Origin: VRUE01 sp963814915
GTDB lineage: Bacteria; Actinomycetota; Thermoleophilia; Solirubrobacterales; 70-9
Direction of reading: 5' to 3'
DNA length: 64,000 bases
NCBI GenBank assembly: GCA_963814915.1
Contig: CAWFEI010000006.1
Span: forward strand, 5,734-69,733
The notes beneath the pieces were generated by a model that was not told the origin of the DNA, made no database searches, and was given only the letters and a program-made list of their open reading frames with translations. Position 1 is the stretch's first letter, and every line of letters begins with the position of its first letter. Made by a program: the position numbers and the translations under genes. Below are positions 53,091 to 62,547 of the stretch, one piece after another.

Positions 53091-54018
53091 GCTTCATCCC
53101 CACCCGCTCGGCGACCAGGTCGATGTCGGTGCGGTGCTTGACGATGATCGACATCGACTGCTCGAAGGTCTCGCGATCGATGTCCTCGGCGCCCATCAGC
53201 AGCAGCGTCCGCGCCCAGTCGATCGTCTCGGCGATCGAGGGCGGCTTCTTGAGGTCGAGGTCGCGGACCATCCGCACCACCTCGACCAACCGCCGGGCCA
53301 GCGCCTCGGACAGCTCGGGGGTGTGGAGGCGGACGATCTCCATCTCGCGCTCCAGCTCCGGATAGTCGAGCCAGAGGTAGAGGCAGCGGCGCTTGAGGGC
53401 CTCGGTCAGCTCGCGCGAGTTGTTCGAGGTGAGCACGACGATCGGCATCGAGCTGGCCGAGACCTGGCCCAGCTCGGGGATCGTTATCTGGAAGTCGGAG
53501 AGCAGCTCCAGCAGCATCGCCTCGAACTCCTGATCGGTCTTGTCGATCTCGTCGATCAGGAGGACGACGGGCTCGGGGCTGGCGATCGCCTGCATCAACG
53601 GCCGCGCGAGCAGGAACTCGTCGCTGAAGATGTCAGATAAGACGCTGCCTCCTCCGCTCCCATGAGGACCCGAAGAATCAGATATGGACGGGTCCTCATT
53701 CCCGCGTCCGGGGGCGGCTTCGTCTTTGGCGGCCTGGATCCAGAGAAGTTGTTTGCGGTAGTTCCACTCGTAGAGCGCCTTGGCCTCGTCGAGGCCCTCG
53801 TAGCACTGCAGGCGGATCAGCTCACGGCCGCTGGCGCGCGAGAGCGCCTTGGCCAGCTCGGTCTTGCCGACCCCGGCCGGGCCCTCGACGAGAATCGGCT
53901 TGCCGAGCCGCTGGGCGAGAAAGGAGACCAGCGCCGCGGGCTCGTCGGCGAGGTAGCCGGCGGCGGCCAGCGCCTGCTTGGTCTCGGCTACGGACTCCGG
54001 CGAATGCGTCTCGTCCAT
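53080..54018 (-). CDS. MoxR-family AAA+ ATPase (CoxD-like)
   Basis: The 312-residue ATPase has Walker A GPAGVGKT (residues 46-53), Walker B VVLLIDEIDKTDQEFEAMLLELLSD, sensor 1 IVVLTSNNSRELTEALKRRCLYLWLDYPE and the MoxR-type lid. It should remodel a client enzyme together with the VWA protein encoded next. Residues about 101-126 (AAPGRGNEDPSISDSSGPHGSGGGSV) form a loose Gly/Ser insert between WNYRKQLLWIQ and DIFSDEFLLARPL; its centre is encoded by an 11-bp inverted repeat (53662-53699). ATG 54018 has TATCAT 6 bases upstream, overlapping the -10 of the divergent gene. Confidence 0.92.
   Translation of the reverse strand: MDETHSPESVAETKQALAAAGYLADEPAALVSFLAQRLGKPILVEGPAGVGKTELAKALSRASGRELIRLQCYEGLDEAKALYEWNYRKQLLWIQAAKDEAAPGRGNEDPSISDSSGPHGSGGGSVLSDIFSDEFLLARPLMQAIASPEPVVLLIDEIDKTDQEFEAMLLELLSDFQITIPELGQVSASSMPIVVLTSNNSRELTEALKRRCLYLWLDYPELEREMEIVRLHTPELSEALARRLVEVVRMVRDLDLKKPPSIAETIDWARTLLLMGAEDIDRETFEQSMSIIVKHRTDIDLVAERVGMKLAA
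53662..53699. repeat. Intragenic 38-bp palindromic element in the MoxR gene
   Basis: ATGAGGACCCG (53662-53672) is exactly complementary to CGGGTCCTCAT (53689-53699) around a 16-base loop that is AT-rich compared with the flanks. It encodes residues 107-119 of MoxR in frame. The layout recalls palindromic elements that insert in frame into genes in other bacteria (for example Rickettsia). No second full copy is visible in the window. Confidence 0.6.
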
Positions 54019-54040
54019 CACGCGATGATAATCCGCTGCG

Positions 54041-54262
54041 GTGCCCGACCTCGCCATCTCCCTCGCGACGCTGCTCCCGCACAGCGCCGGCCCCTACATC
54101 GCCCTCGTGCTGATCGGCTTCGCCGTCGGCATCCTCGGCCACCTGAGCAGCTCGCGCTGGCTCGTCGCGGCGGGCATCGCGCTGATCTTCTGCGGCGCCT
54201 TCCTCTTCCCGCTGGCGCTCAACCTCACCGAGCCGACCCCGCCGCAGCTCAAGAACCGGTGA
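54041..54262 (+). CDS. Small two-helix membrane protein, unknown function
   Basis: The 73-residue protein has two hydrophobic helices (GPYIALVLIGFAVGILGHL and WLVAAGIALIFCGAFLFPLAL) and a short polar tail. No family is recognised. GTG 54041 has GATAAT 8 bases upstream, overlapping the divergent MoxR -10 element, which supports it as a real gene. Confidence 0.65.
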   Translation: MPDLAISLATLLPHSAGPYIALVLIGFAVGILGHLSSSRWLVAAGIALIFCGAFLFPLALNLTEPTPPQLKNR

Positions 54263-54335
54263 GGGAGACCGTCTAGCCTTACGATCCGCTTCCGAATCAC
54301 GCAGACCCCGCATCCGACCTTCAGGAGGCTTTGCC

Positions 54336-55363
54336 TTGAGCCGACTTCGCCTCTCTATCCGATCGCCGCCGCTGTCGCCCTGGTCGCGACCGCCATCGCC
54401 CTGGCCGCCTGCGGCGGAGGCAGCGACAAGAGCGGTGAGAGCGCCGGCGCCGTGCTCGACGAAGCGACCCTGCAGGGGATCGAAAGCGCGAACGTCGACC
54501 TCTCGCTCAACCTGAAGGCGGCCGGCAAGGAAGGCGGCAACGTCGCCGTCAGCCTCTCCGGGCCCTTCCAGGGCGAAGGCAAGGGCAGCCTGCCGCAGCT
54601 CGCGATGACGGCGAAGGCGAAGGGCAACTACAACGGCAGCAAGATCGACTTCGACGGCGGCCTGACGCTGCTGCCCAACAGCGCCTACGTGAACTACGAA
54701 GGGGTCGAGTACGAAGTCGACCCGACCACGTTCAGCTTCGTCGAATCGACACTCAAACAGGCTCAGCGCGAAAGCGGCGCCGAAACGGGCTCGGCCGGCG
54801 TGGCGGCCTGCCAGGAAGAACTCGGCAAGCTCAAGGTCGCCGACTTCATCGAAGGCAGCGCCAACGAAGGCAGCGCCGATGTAGACGGCACGGCGACGAC
54901 CAAGGTCAGCGGCGAACTCAACGTCTCGGGCGCGATCGACACGGTGCTCGAAGCGGTCGAAAGCCAGGCCTGCCGCTCGCAGCTCGCCGCCGCCGGCCCG
55001 CTCCCGACCCAGGGGGAACTCGCAAAGGCCAAGGACGAACTGGGCAGCGCGGTGAAGTCCGCCCACGTCGACATCTACGTCGGCGATGACGACATCGTCC
55101 GCCAGATCTCCGCCCAGGCAAAGATCGAACCGCGAAAGGGAGGCAGCGGGCCGAAGAGCGTCGATCTCGAAATCGACCTGAAGCTGACCGGCGTCAACGA
55201 GGAACAGCAGATCTCGGCGCCCGAAAACGCCAAGCCACTGAGCAAGCTGTTCGTCAAGCTCGGCATCAACCCGATCGAACTGCTCGGCCTGCTGCAGGGC
55301 GAAGAAGGCGGCGAAAGCCTGGGCGAACTGTTCGAAGGCCTGGGCGGGGCAGCCGGCCAGTAG
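54336..55363 (+). CDS. Secreted lipoprotein with an apparent frameshift in the signal peptide
   Basis: From 54452 on, the frame encodes about 300 residues of a Ser/Glu-rich protein with a beta-strand pattern like LppX/LprG-type proteins (DEATLQGIESANVDLSLNLKAAGKEGGNVAVSLSGPF; VDIYVGDDDIVRQISAQAKIE), whose relatives carry lipids. The same frame extends upstream through YPIAAAVALVATAIALAAC, a lipobox, but has no start codon. A perfect AGGAGG (54323-54328) lies 7 bases before TTG 54336, which opens MSRLRLS in another frame. Joining the two needs a one-base shift between about 54340 and 54370. This is either a sequence error or a real mutation. The LppX/LprG comparison is tentative. Confidence 0.7.
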
Positions 55364-55370
55364 TGGCGCC

Positions 55371-56372
55371 TTGAGCGTCTTCCTGCTGGCGGTCAGCTTC
55401 GCCGTCATCCTTGCCGGCGCGCTGCTCTTCACCAACGCGGTGGAGTGGCTGGGCCACCGGCTGGAGGTGGGCGAAGGCGCGGTCGGCAGCGTGCTCGCCG
55501 CGGTCGGCACGGCGATGCCGGAGACGCTGGTCGCGATCGTCGCCCTGATCGGGGCCAAGCAGGGCGCCGACCAGGTGGCGATCGGGGCGATCGTCGGCGC
55601 GCCCTTCCTGCTCGGCACGCTGGCGATGGGCCTGGTCGGCCTCTTCGCCTACCTGTATCGCGACCGTCGCGAGCAGGGGCTGAAGCTGCGTGCGCACAAG
55701 CCGACCCTGGAGCGCGACCTGCTCTTCTTCCTCGGCTTCTTCGCGCTCTCGCTGGCGCTCGCCTGGGGCGCGCCGGCGGCGCTGCGGATCCCGGTCGGGA
55801 TCCTCGCCCTGCTCGCCTACCCGTACTACATCCACCGCACCCTGAAGCGGGGCGGCGACGTGCAGGAGCACGGCACCCTCGACCCGTTGGTCTTCGAGCG
55901 TCGCGAGGAGCGCCGCATGAGCCCGAGCCTGGTGCTCTCGGCGATCCAGCTGCTCGTCGGCCTCGGGGCGATGGTCGGCGGCGCCCACCTCTTCGTCGAG
56001 GAGCTGCTCAACCTCGCCGACGACCTCGGCGTCGAGGCGGTCGTGCTCGCCCTGATCCTCGCGCCGCTCGCCACCGAGCTGCCGGAGAAGGTCAACAGCT
56101 TCTTCTGGGTGCGCGAGGGCAAGGACTCGCTGGCGCTCGGCAACATCACCGGCGCGATGGTCTTCCAGTCGACCATCCCGTTCGGGATCGGCCTGCTGTT
56201 CACCGATTGGGCGCTGAGCGCCAACGCGGCGCTCTCGGTCGTGCTGGGCCTGGCCGGCGGCTTCCTCGCCTACGAGGCGCTGCACCGCCGCGGCCGCTTC
56301 GGGCTGCCCGCGGTGCTCGGCTGGTTCGGGCTCTACATCGCCTTCATCGTGGTCGTCGTCTTCAGCGCCTGA
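55371..56372 (+). CDS. CaCA-family sodium/calcium exchanger
   Basis: The 333-residue protein has about ten helices and the two alpha repeats of the CaCA superfamily: AVGSVLAAVGTAMPETLVAIVALI in the first half and ALILAPLATELPEKVNSFFWVREGKDSLALGNITGAMVFQSTIPFGIGLL in the second. The acidic residues in TAMPETL and ATELPEK bind the cations. It exchanges calcium or a related cation for sodium or protons. The start is TTG 55371, eight bases after the upstream lipoprotein stop. Confidence 0.9.
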   Translation: MSVFLLAVSFAVILAGALLFTNAVEWLGHRLEVGEGAVGSVLAAVGTAMPETLVAIVALIGAKQGADQVAIGAIVGAPFLLGTLAMGLVGLFAYLYRDRREQGLKLRAHKPTLERDLLFFLGFFALSLALAWGAPAALRIPVGILALLAYPYYIHRTLKRGGDVQEHGTLDPLVFERREERRMSPSLVLSAIQLLVGLGAMVGGAHLFVEELLNLADDLGVEAVVLALILAPLATELPEKVNSFFWVREGKDSLALGNITGAMVFQSTIPFGIGLLFTDWALSANAALSVVLGLAGGFLAYEALHRRGRFGLPAVLGWFGLYIAFIVVVVFSA

Positions 56373-56400
56373 GCGGCTCGGCACCGATAGCTTCGACCGG

Positions 56401-56622
56401 ATGAACGCGAACGGGCTCTGCGACGGCTGCGCGCACCAGCAGCGCGTGCCCAACACGCGGGGCTCGGTGTTCAGCCTCTGCAAGCGCTCGCGCGAGGACC
56501 CGGCGTACCCGCGCTACCCGCGGGTGCCGGTCCTCCGCTGCCCCGGCTTCGAGCCGGGAGCCGGGGCTCAGCTCGCCGCCGGGTCCGGGGCGCCGAGCCG
56601 GCTGATTTCGGGGGCCTCGTAG
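56401..56622 (+). CDS. Small four-cysteine protein, unknown function
   Basis: The 73-residue protein has C-x2-C-x16-C-x19-C (LCDGCAHQQRVPNTRGSVFSLC ... VLRCPGFEP), a layout that suggests a zinc ribbon, then a loose tail. It resembles in style the four-cysteine protein at 8338, although spacing differs. ATG 56401 has TAGCTT 7 bases upstream. Its last 55 bases overlap the end of the convergent cupin gene, so one of the two tails may be shorter than drawn. Confidence 0.65.
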   Translation: MNANGLCDGCAHQQRVPNTRGSVFSLCKRSREDPAYPRYPRVPVLRCPGFEPGAGAQLAAGSGAPSRLISGAS

Positions 56623-56960
56623 ACGCCGCCCGGCTGGCCGCCGAGGGCGAGCAGGCGGACGCCGTCGGCGCCCGGCCAGATCTTGCGCTTCGTGCCCGAG
56701 GCGACGCGGGCGATGTGGTCGCCGTCGAGCGGGAAGCGCTCGCCGTCGATCTCGATCTCGCCGCCGCCGCGCAGGGCGATGAAGACCTCCTCCTGGCCGT
56801 CTTCGGCGTGATCGTGCTCGGGGTAGTTCTCGTAGTTCGGCGGCATCTCGATGATCTGCATCCCGAACGATTCGACCCCGAGCTCGGCCCGGGCGCGCCT
56901 GAAGGCCCCGTGGTAGACAGCCTCCATCTCGTCGATCTTCTTCACGGCGTAGTCGCTCAT
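56568..56960 (-). CDS. Cupin-domain protein
   Basis: The 130-residue protein is a single cupin beta-barrel: MQIIEMPPNYENYPEHDHAEDGQEEVFIALRGGGEIEIDGERFPLDGDHIARVASGTKRKIWPGADGVRLLALGG. The first cupin motif (YPEHDHAEDGQEEVFIALRG) supplies HDH and E metal ligands; the second has lost its usual histidine. Substrate and reaction are unknown. ATG 56960 has AAGGAA about 6 bases upstream. Confidence 0.85.
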   Translation of the reverse strand: MSDYAVKKIDEMEAVYHGAFRRARAELGVESFGMQIIEMPPNYENYPEHDHAEDGQEEVFIALRGGGEIEIDGERFPLDGDHIARVASGTKRKIWPGADGVRLLALGGQPGGVYEAPEISRLGAPDPAAS

Positions 56961-57092
56961 CGCGTTCCTTCCAAGCTCAGCGGCCCCGGTTGGGCCGGTC
57001 AGGCGGCATCTTGCCCTACTTGGATTTTCAAAGCAAGCTGCCCTCCCACCGGTCTGCTCGCGAACCGCCCCGCCTGTAGCTAGCTTTGTCGT

Positions 57093-59244
57093 GTGAGCGA
57101 CGCTGCGACCCTCTTCGATGCGGATGCCGCTGCCTTCACCGGCACGGTCGAGGTGCTCGCGGTCATCTTCAGCGCCGAAGACGACGGCTACGCGGTTCTC
57201 GAGGTGCAGGAGGCCGATTCGGGCGAGGAATTCGCCCTGGTCGGCCCGGTCGCCCATCTGAGCGCCGGCGACCGGGCCGAAATCAGCGGCGACTGGCAGA
57301 CGCACTCGCGCTACGGGCGGCAGTTGAAGGCCCGCGGCGCGCTGCCGCTCGATCCCGGCCGACCGGGCGGGGCAGGTCGCCTACCTGACCAGCCTGCGCC
57401 ACATCGGCCCGGCCCGTGCCGAGCGCCTGGTCGACGAGCACGGGGAGGGGGTGCTGGCCGCGATCGCGGCCGACCCGGTGGGCGTCTTCGGCGCGCTGCG
57501 TGGGGTCAGCGCGGATCAGGCGGCCGCGGCGACCGAGTCCTGGCACGCCTCGCGGGCGATCCGGGACCTGCACGTGCAGCTCGCCCCGCACGGGCTGGCC
57601 CATCTGGCGGCGCCGATCCACGCTCGCTTCGGCGACCGCTCGCTGGCAATCCTGCACGAGGACCCCTACCGGCTGACCGAGGTCGCCGGGGTGGGCTTTG
57701 CCCGCGCGGACCGGATCGCCCTGGCGGCCGACGTGCCGCCCGAGTCCGATCGGCGCGCCCAGGCGGCGGCCGTCTTCGCCCTGGCCGAGGCCGAGCAGCA
57801 GGGCAACACCTTCCTGCCGATCGACGAGCTCAACCGGCGCGCGGCGAAGCTGCTCGGCCTGCAGCCCGACCCCGACGTGGCGGCGCGGGCGCGGGGGCTG
57901 CTGCTCGACGATGGGCGCGCCTACCGCGAGCCGACCCACGCGAGCGAGCTCGCCGTCGCGGCGACTCTTGCCGAGCGGGCGGCGGCCGCGCCGCACCTCG
58001 ACCACGACGCCGGTGAGCGCCCACCCGAGGACGCCGAGGTGGAGCGCCGGCTCACCGACGAGCAGTGGGCGGCCGTGCAAGGGGCCTTCGCGGCGCGGAT
58101 CTCGGTGCTGACCGGGGGCCCCGGCGTCGGCAAGACCGCCTGCACGCAGGCGATCGTCGCGGAGGCCGGGCGGGCGGCCGTCTCGGTTGCCCTCTGCGCG
58201 CCGACCGGGCGCGCGGCGCGGCGGCTGGAGGAGGCGACCGGGCACGAGGCGCAGACGATCCACCGGATGCTCGAGTGGATGCCGGGGCGCGAGCCGGCCT
58301 TCAAGCCGGGCCACCCGCTGCCGGTCGATCTCGTGATCGTCGACGAGTCATCGATGTTGAACCTGCAGCTGATCGAGGTGCTGCTCGGCGGCCTCGCCGA
58401 GTCGACCCACGTCGTCTTCGTAGGCGATGCCGACCAGCTGCCGCCGATCGGCGCCGGAAAGCCTTTCGAGGACCTGATCGCGTCGGGGGTGGCGCCGGTG
58501 GTCAGGCTGACGCAGATCTTCCGTCAGGCGGCGCGCTCGATGATCACCACCGCCGCCCACGAGATCAACCGGGGCCGCCAACCGCACCTGGAGCCGGGCG
58601 AGGATCAGGACCACGATTTCTTCTTCGTCGACCGGCCGAGCCCGGGGCGGGCGCTGGAGACCGTTGTCGAGGTGGTCGCCGAGCGGGCGCCGGCGAGCTT
58701 CGGCGTCGACCCGATCCGCGAGGTACAGGTGCTGGCGCCGATGTACAAGGGCGCGGTCGGGATCGACGCCCTCAACGAGCGCCTGCAGGCGCGGCTCAAC
58801 CCGGACGGGGCGCCCGCGGTCAGCGAGCGCTTCCGGATCGGCGACCGGCTGATCCAGACCCGCAACTCGCACGAGCTGGGCCTGATGAACGGCTCGATCG
58901 TCTTCCTGCGCGAGGATGACCCGGCTGAGGAGGCGATCGTCGTCGACACCGACGAGGGCGGCTCGCTGACGATTCCCTACGGGGAGACCGCGACCCTGCG
59001 CCTCGCCTACGCGATCTCGGTCCACAAGGCGCAGGGCTGCGAGGTGCCGGTCGTCGTCGGCGTCTGTCACCGCTCGCATGCCCGCATGCTGACCCGGCCG
59101 CTTCTCTACACGGCGATCACCCGCGCCCGCACCAACTGCGTGCTGATCGGCGACCCGGCGGCGCTGGAGATGGCGATCCGCCGCGATGACAGCGGCGCCC
59201 GCCACTCGGCCCTGGCCGAGCGGTTGCGTGCACACCAAGACTGA
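57093..59244 (+). pseudogene. recD2: RecD2-like DNA helicase gene with one frameshift (mutation or assembly error)
   Basis: Two frames together give a 717-residue RecD2-type 5'-3' helicase. The first runs from GTG 57093 (FTGTVEVLAVIFSAEDDGYAVLEV ... YGRQLKARGALPLDP), the OB-like N-terminus. The second continues as ADRAGQVAYLTSLRHIGPARAERLVDEHGEGVLAAIAADP (helix-hairpin-helix), then Walker A LTGGPGVGKTACTQ, Walker B LVIVDESSMLN, FVGDADQLPPIG, VRLTQIFRQA and the C-terminal AYAISVHKAQGCEVPVVV and YTAITRAR. Removing one C from the CCC at 57354-57356 restores a single frame exactly at the family's LDP-A-D-R-A join. With the frame restored the gene is complete. TAGCTT lies 6 bases before GTG 57093. 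Confidence 0.85.
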
Positions 59245-59283
59245 TCGCAGCTTTTTCCGGGTCATAGGCCGGACAATGCTGCG

Positions 59284-59988
59284 ATGAACGCACCGAGGCC
59301 TTCATTCGCGGCGGTTGGCGTGACGCTCGGCGGGATCACGGTCCTGGCGGCGCTCGTGCTGGCGATCCCCGAGCTGCGCGACGCCTTCGAAGCGGCGCTG
59401 CGGGGCGACACGGCGGAGGTGCGCAGCGACATCAAGGATCTGGGCGTGGCCGGACCGCTGCTGATCATCGCGCTGGCCCTGATCCATTCCGTCGTCTTCT
59501 ATCCGGCGGAGATCGTCGACGCGGCGGCGGGCTTCGTCTACGGCTTCTTCCCGGCGCTGGCGCTGATGATGCTCGGTTGGCTGCTCTCGGGGCTGCTCTG
59601 CTTCTTCGTCGGCCGCTCCGTCGCCAGGCCGCTGCTCGACCGCTGGTTCGGCACCGAGCGCTTCGAGCGCGCCGAGGCGGCGATCGAGCGCGGTGGCGTC
59701 ACCCTGCTGCTGGCGGTGCGGCTACTGCCGATCGTGCCCTTCAGCCTGCTCTCCTACGCGGCCGGGGCGGCCCGGGTACCGGTCTGGCGCTTCGCCTGGA
59801 CGACCGTGGTCGGATACCTGCCGATCACGGCGCTCTCGGTCTACTTCGGCACCCGCCTGGAGGGGCTGAGTCTCGCCGACCCGCTGGTCCTCGGCAGCGC
59901 CGCGGCGCTGCTGGCGCTGCTCTTGATCGGCCACTGGGTGATGCGCCGAGGCAGCGGGCCGCCGAAGGTCGCGGACTCGCGCGACTGA
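59284..59988 (+). CDS. TVP38/TMEM64-type VTT-domain membrane protein
   Basis: The 234-residue protein has about six helices and the VTT (DedA-like) core: FYPAEIVDAAAGFVYGFFPALALMMLGWLLSGLLCFFVGRSVARPLL, then FERAEAAIERGGVTLLLAVRLLPIVPFSLLSYAAGAARVPVWRFAWTTVVGYLPITALSVYFG. The re-entrant loops with RLLPIVPF are characteristic. Related proteins act as lipid scramblases or undecaprenyl-phosphate flippases; the substrate here is unknown. GACAAT lies 6 bases before ATG 59284. Confidence 0.9.
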   Translation: MNAPRPSFAAVGVTLGGITVLAALVLAIPELRDAFEAALRGDTAEVRSDIKDLGVAGPLLIIALALIHSVVFYPAEIVDAAAGFVYGFFPALALMMLGWLLSGLLCFFVGRSVARPLLDRWFGTERFERAEAAIERGGVTLLLAVRLLPIVPFSLLSYAAGAARVPVWRFAWTTVVGYLPITALSVYFGTRLEGLSLADPLVLGSAAALLALLLIGHWVMRRGSGPPKVADSRD

Positions 59989-59990
59989 AT

Positions 59991-62502
59991 TCAGGCGCGG
60001 TGGTGGTGGCGCGTATGCCGCCGGTGCGCCGTGCCGCGGCCACGCGCGATCCGACGCCGGGGCACGCGCTTGACGCGGAAGCGGTAGATGGCCGGGCTGG
60101 CGTCGGTCTTGCCCGCCGTGTTGCGAGCCTTGACCCGCACCACATGGCGCCCGCGCCGGAACCAGCGGACGAACCGCAACCCGCAGTCCCGGTAGCGCTT
60201 GCGGTCAAACTGGCAGAGGAAGGTGACGTCGGATTGGTCGGTGCCGAAGCGGAATATCCCCTTGGCCGTACGAGCCCTGGTGCGCAGAAGCTTGTGAGGG
60301 CGGCGCAAAAGCCTGGTGGTTGGGGCCGGTGCTTCGATCCGAGGCACCGAAGCCGAGGTCGGAATTTCGGTGACCGAGGTGTCCGGGGGTGTTTCGGATT
60401 CGGTCTTCACCGTTTCGATCGGGACGTACGGCTGGGATTCTGGCGGGACGCAAAGGTCAGGCGTGGTGCCCGGTTCTTCCGCGCGGAGGAGTTTGATCGC
60501 GGCAACCGCTGTCGACGATGCCCGCGCCAATCGCGCAAGGACCGAAATCTCCAACCGGGGAGCCGCGCTTTCCGCCAAGGCCGTCCGATTTCGGCGGGTT
60601 CGGAGCCGGGCTGATCGCCAAGCATCAGCGCTGCTACTGCTGCAGCATGGGGGGCCGCCGCCGAGGTTCCGCAGAACCGCCAATTGCCTACGGGTTTGAA
60701 CCGAAAAACGTGGTTACGCCGCAGTCCGATGCTGCTATATCGGGCTTTGAGATGAGGTTGCGGCACTAGCGAGCTCGCCGCCGGCGCGCTGCCAACGACT
60801 GGGCCGAAGTAGTGAGTCACGGGGCCTCGCGAGGAATATTCCTCTAACCCGCCCAGGGAGAAGAAGGGAAAGGTCGGGACTGGAGCAGCCGCGACGCTTA
60901 TCGCATCTTGTGCTCCTGAGTGTCCAAACACGGTAGGCCCCACAATGTCTCCGCCTCGAGATTCTGGGTACTCGGTCTCACTCACGCCACGTCCGTTCTC
61001 CATAAAGCCAATCTTGAGGCGAGGACTGCTCGTGGTGCTGGCTCCCGGATTGCATTCCCCGAAGCAACGATTGACGACTAGCTGCACTGACCGTTCGGGG
61101 CCGGTGTTCGTCCACTGAAAGAACTCGAATGGTTTTTGGGTCGCCGTGTTGTCGTAGGCACTCCCAACGAGGTAGATCTTCCCTTCGATTTCTTCCGTGA
61201 TCGGTTCGCCCGCTGAGTTCAGCAAGAAGGCGTCCAAGTCGGTATTGACGCCATACCAAGGTTCCGACCACTGAAGATTGACAGTAGGTTCGTTTGTCCT
61301 TCATCGACGTCGATCCTGAACGTATCGTCGGTGACTGCCTTCCCTGGGTCGAAGTTCATGCAGTGCGACGTCGCCGAGCTCCCGCTCGGGCGAGTGCAGA
61401 TGCCGGTGGGCATCCTCCCGAAAGGCTGGGCGCTTCCCAGGATGCGATGTTGTTGCCTGATTCGTCGATCAGGTTGTCGTTGCCGGCGAGCGAGAAGTAG
61501 TCACGCCTTCTTCGGTGACCTTGCGCACCGCCGCCGCGACGGGGCCTTCCTGGAAGAAGGGCTCTTCGAAGAGCATGACGTCATCGGCGATCACCCGATG
61601 CGCCGGCTCGAGGCAAGCGCTTTCGATGTTTTCCTGTGAAGCCGATCATCGTCGGTGTGAAAGCCGTGGCAAACGCGAGTTTCGCGCCCGGCGCTACGTC
61701 GTGGACAATCTGGGCCATCGCTCGCCCCTCGTCGGTGCCTTCGACTTCTGGGTCTGCGTCTTCGAGGACTTCGACGTCAGTCGTAGTCTGCCGCATGGGT
61801 TTTCTGCTCCGGGCAGATCGCCGTCTACGACGTTTTCCGTCGCTTTCGTGGCGACATCGCCGCTTTCGTCGGCAGCTTCGGTCGCGTGGTCGAAGGAGTC
61901 CGAGAGGATGCCGACGGTCACATCGGTGCCGTCACGCCAAAGGCTTTGCGCGCTTCCTCTTTCCCTTCTTCGTAGTCCCTTCGCCAGCGTGAAGTTGCTG
62001 GACGCCTTCCGAGACGACTTCGCCGGAGGGGCAGTCCGCCGCTGTGGCAGTGATCGGCTTCAGCACCTCGCGTCGCTCCGCCGATCCGCGGCACGCCGTT
62101 CAGCGCACGTAGCTCATCCAGCTTGGCCGCCACGGTCACCGTCTGGTACTGCTTGCTCACGTTCACGACCTTTGCCCCCGCCGCACGCAGGTCACCTACG
62201 CCTGCCGCCGCTCCGTGGTCGAAGCGGACTTCGACCAGGACGCGGTTGCCTTCGCGCAGCAGGCTCCCCGGGCCTTCGGCGGCGAGGCTCAGTGCCTTTG
62301 CCTGCTTGGCCGGCGGCGCCGAGCGGATCGCCGGTTTGGCCAGCTCGGCTAGCCGCGGCGAGAGGTCGCCGTCGCTTGGCCGACTCACCGCGCCCCACGC
62401 TGCGTTCGGGCCCAGCGTGCAGGCAAGTGCCAGGGTCGCCGCGACCGCGAGAGACGGTCTGATCCTCGCCTGGTGGCGGGGCGGATTCCCTGGTTGCATC
62501 AC
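59991..62502 (-). pseudogene. Secreted S8 (subtilisin-like) serine peptidase gene, broken by several frameshifts
   Basis: Pieces in different minus-strand frames assemble in order into one peptidase of roughly 830 residues. They are: a signal peptide and pro-region (62499-62100: PSLAVAATLALACTLGPNAAWGA, VVNVSKQYQTVTVAAKLDELRALNGVPR); EVLKPITATAADCPSGEVVSEGVQQLHAGEG in a second frame; DVTVGILSDSFDHATEAADESGD with the catalytic aspartate; VEGTDEGRAMAQIVHDVAPGAKLAFATAF; the serine block FCGTSAAAPHAAAVAALMLGDQ; and a C-terminal beta-sandwich IFRFGTDQSDVTFLCQFDRKRYRDCGLRFVRWFRRGRHVVRVKARN. At least five frame changes are needed. GC content falls visibly around 60.7-61.8 kb. Decay or local sequence error cannot be separated here. 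Confidence 0.75.
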
Positions 62503-62547
62503 TTCCTACGGTATCGACCGCTCATCGCTGTTCCTCAAACCCGTCGT

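Noticed and set aside
51723..53141. A 472-residue plus-strand open frame opposite the VWA gene
   Set aside because: The minus-strand frame has a clear VWA domain with its MIDAS motif; the plus-strand frame is low-complexity Leu/Ala/Glu sequence.
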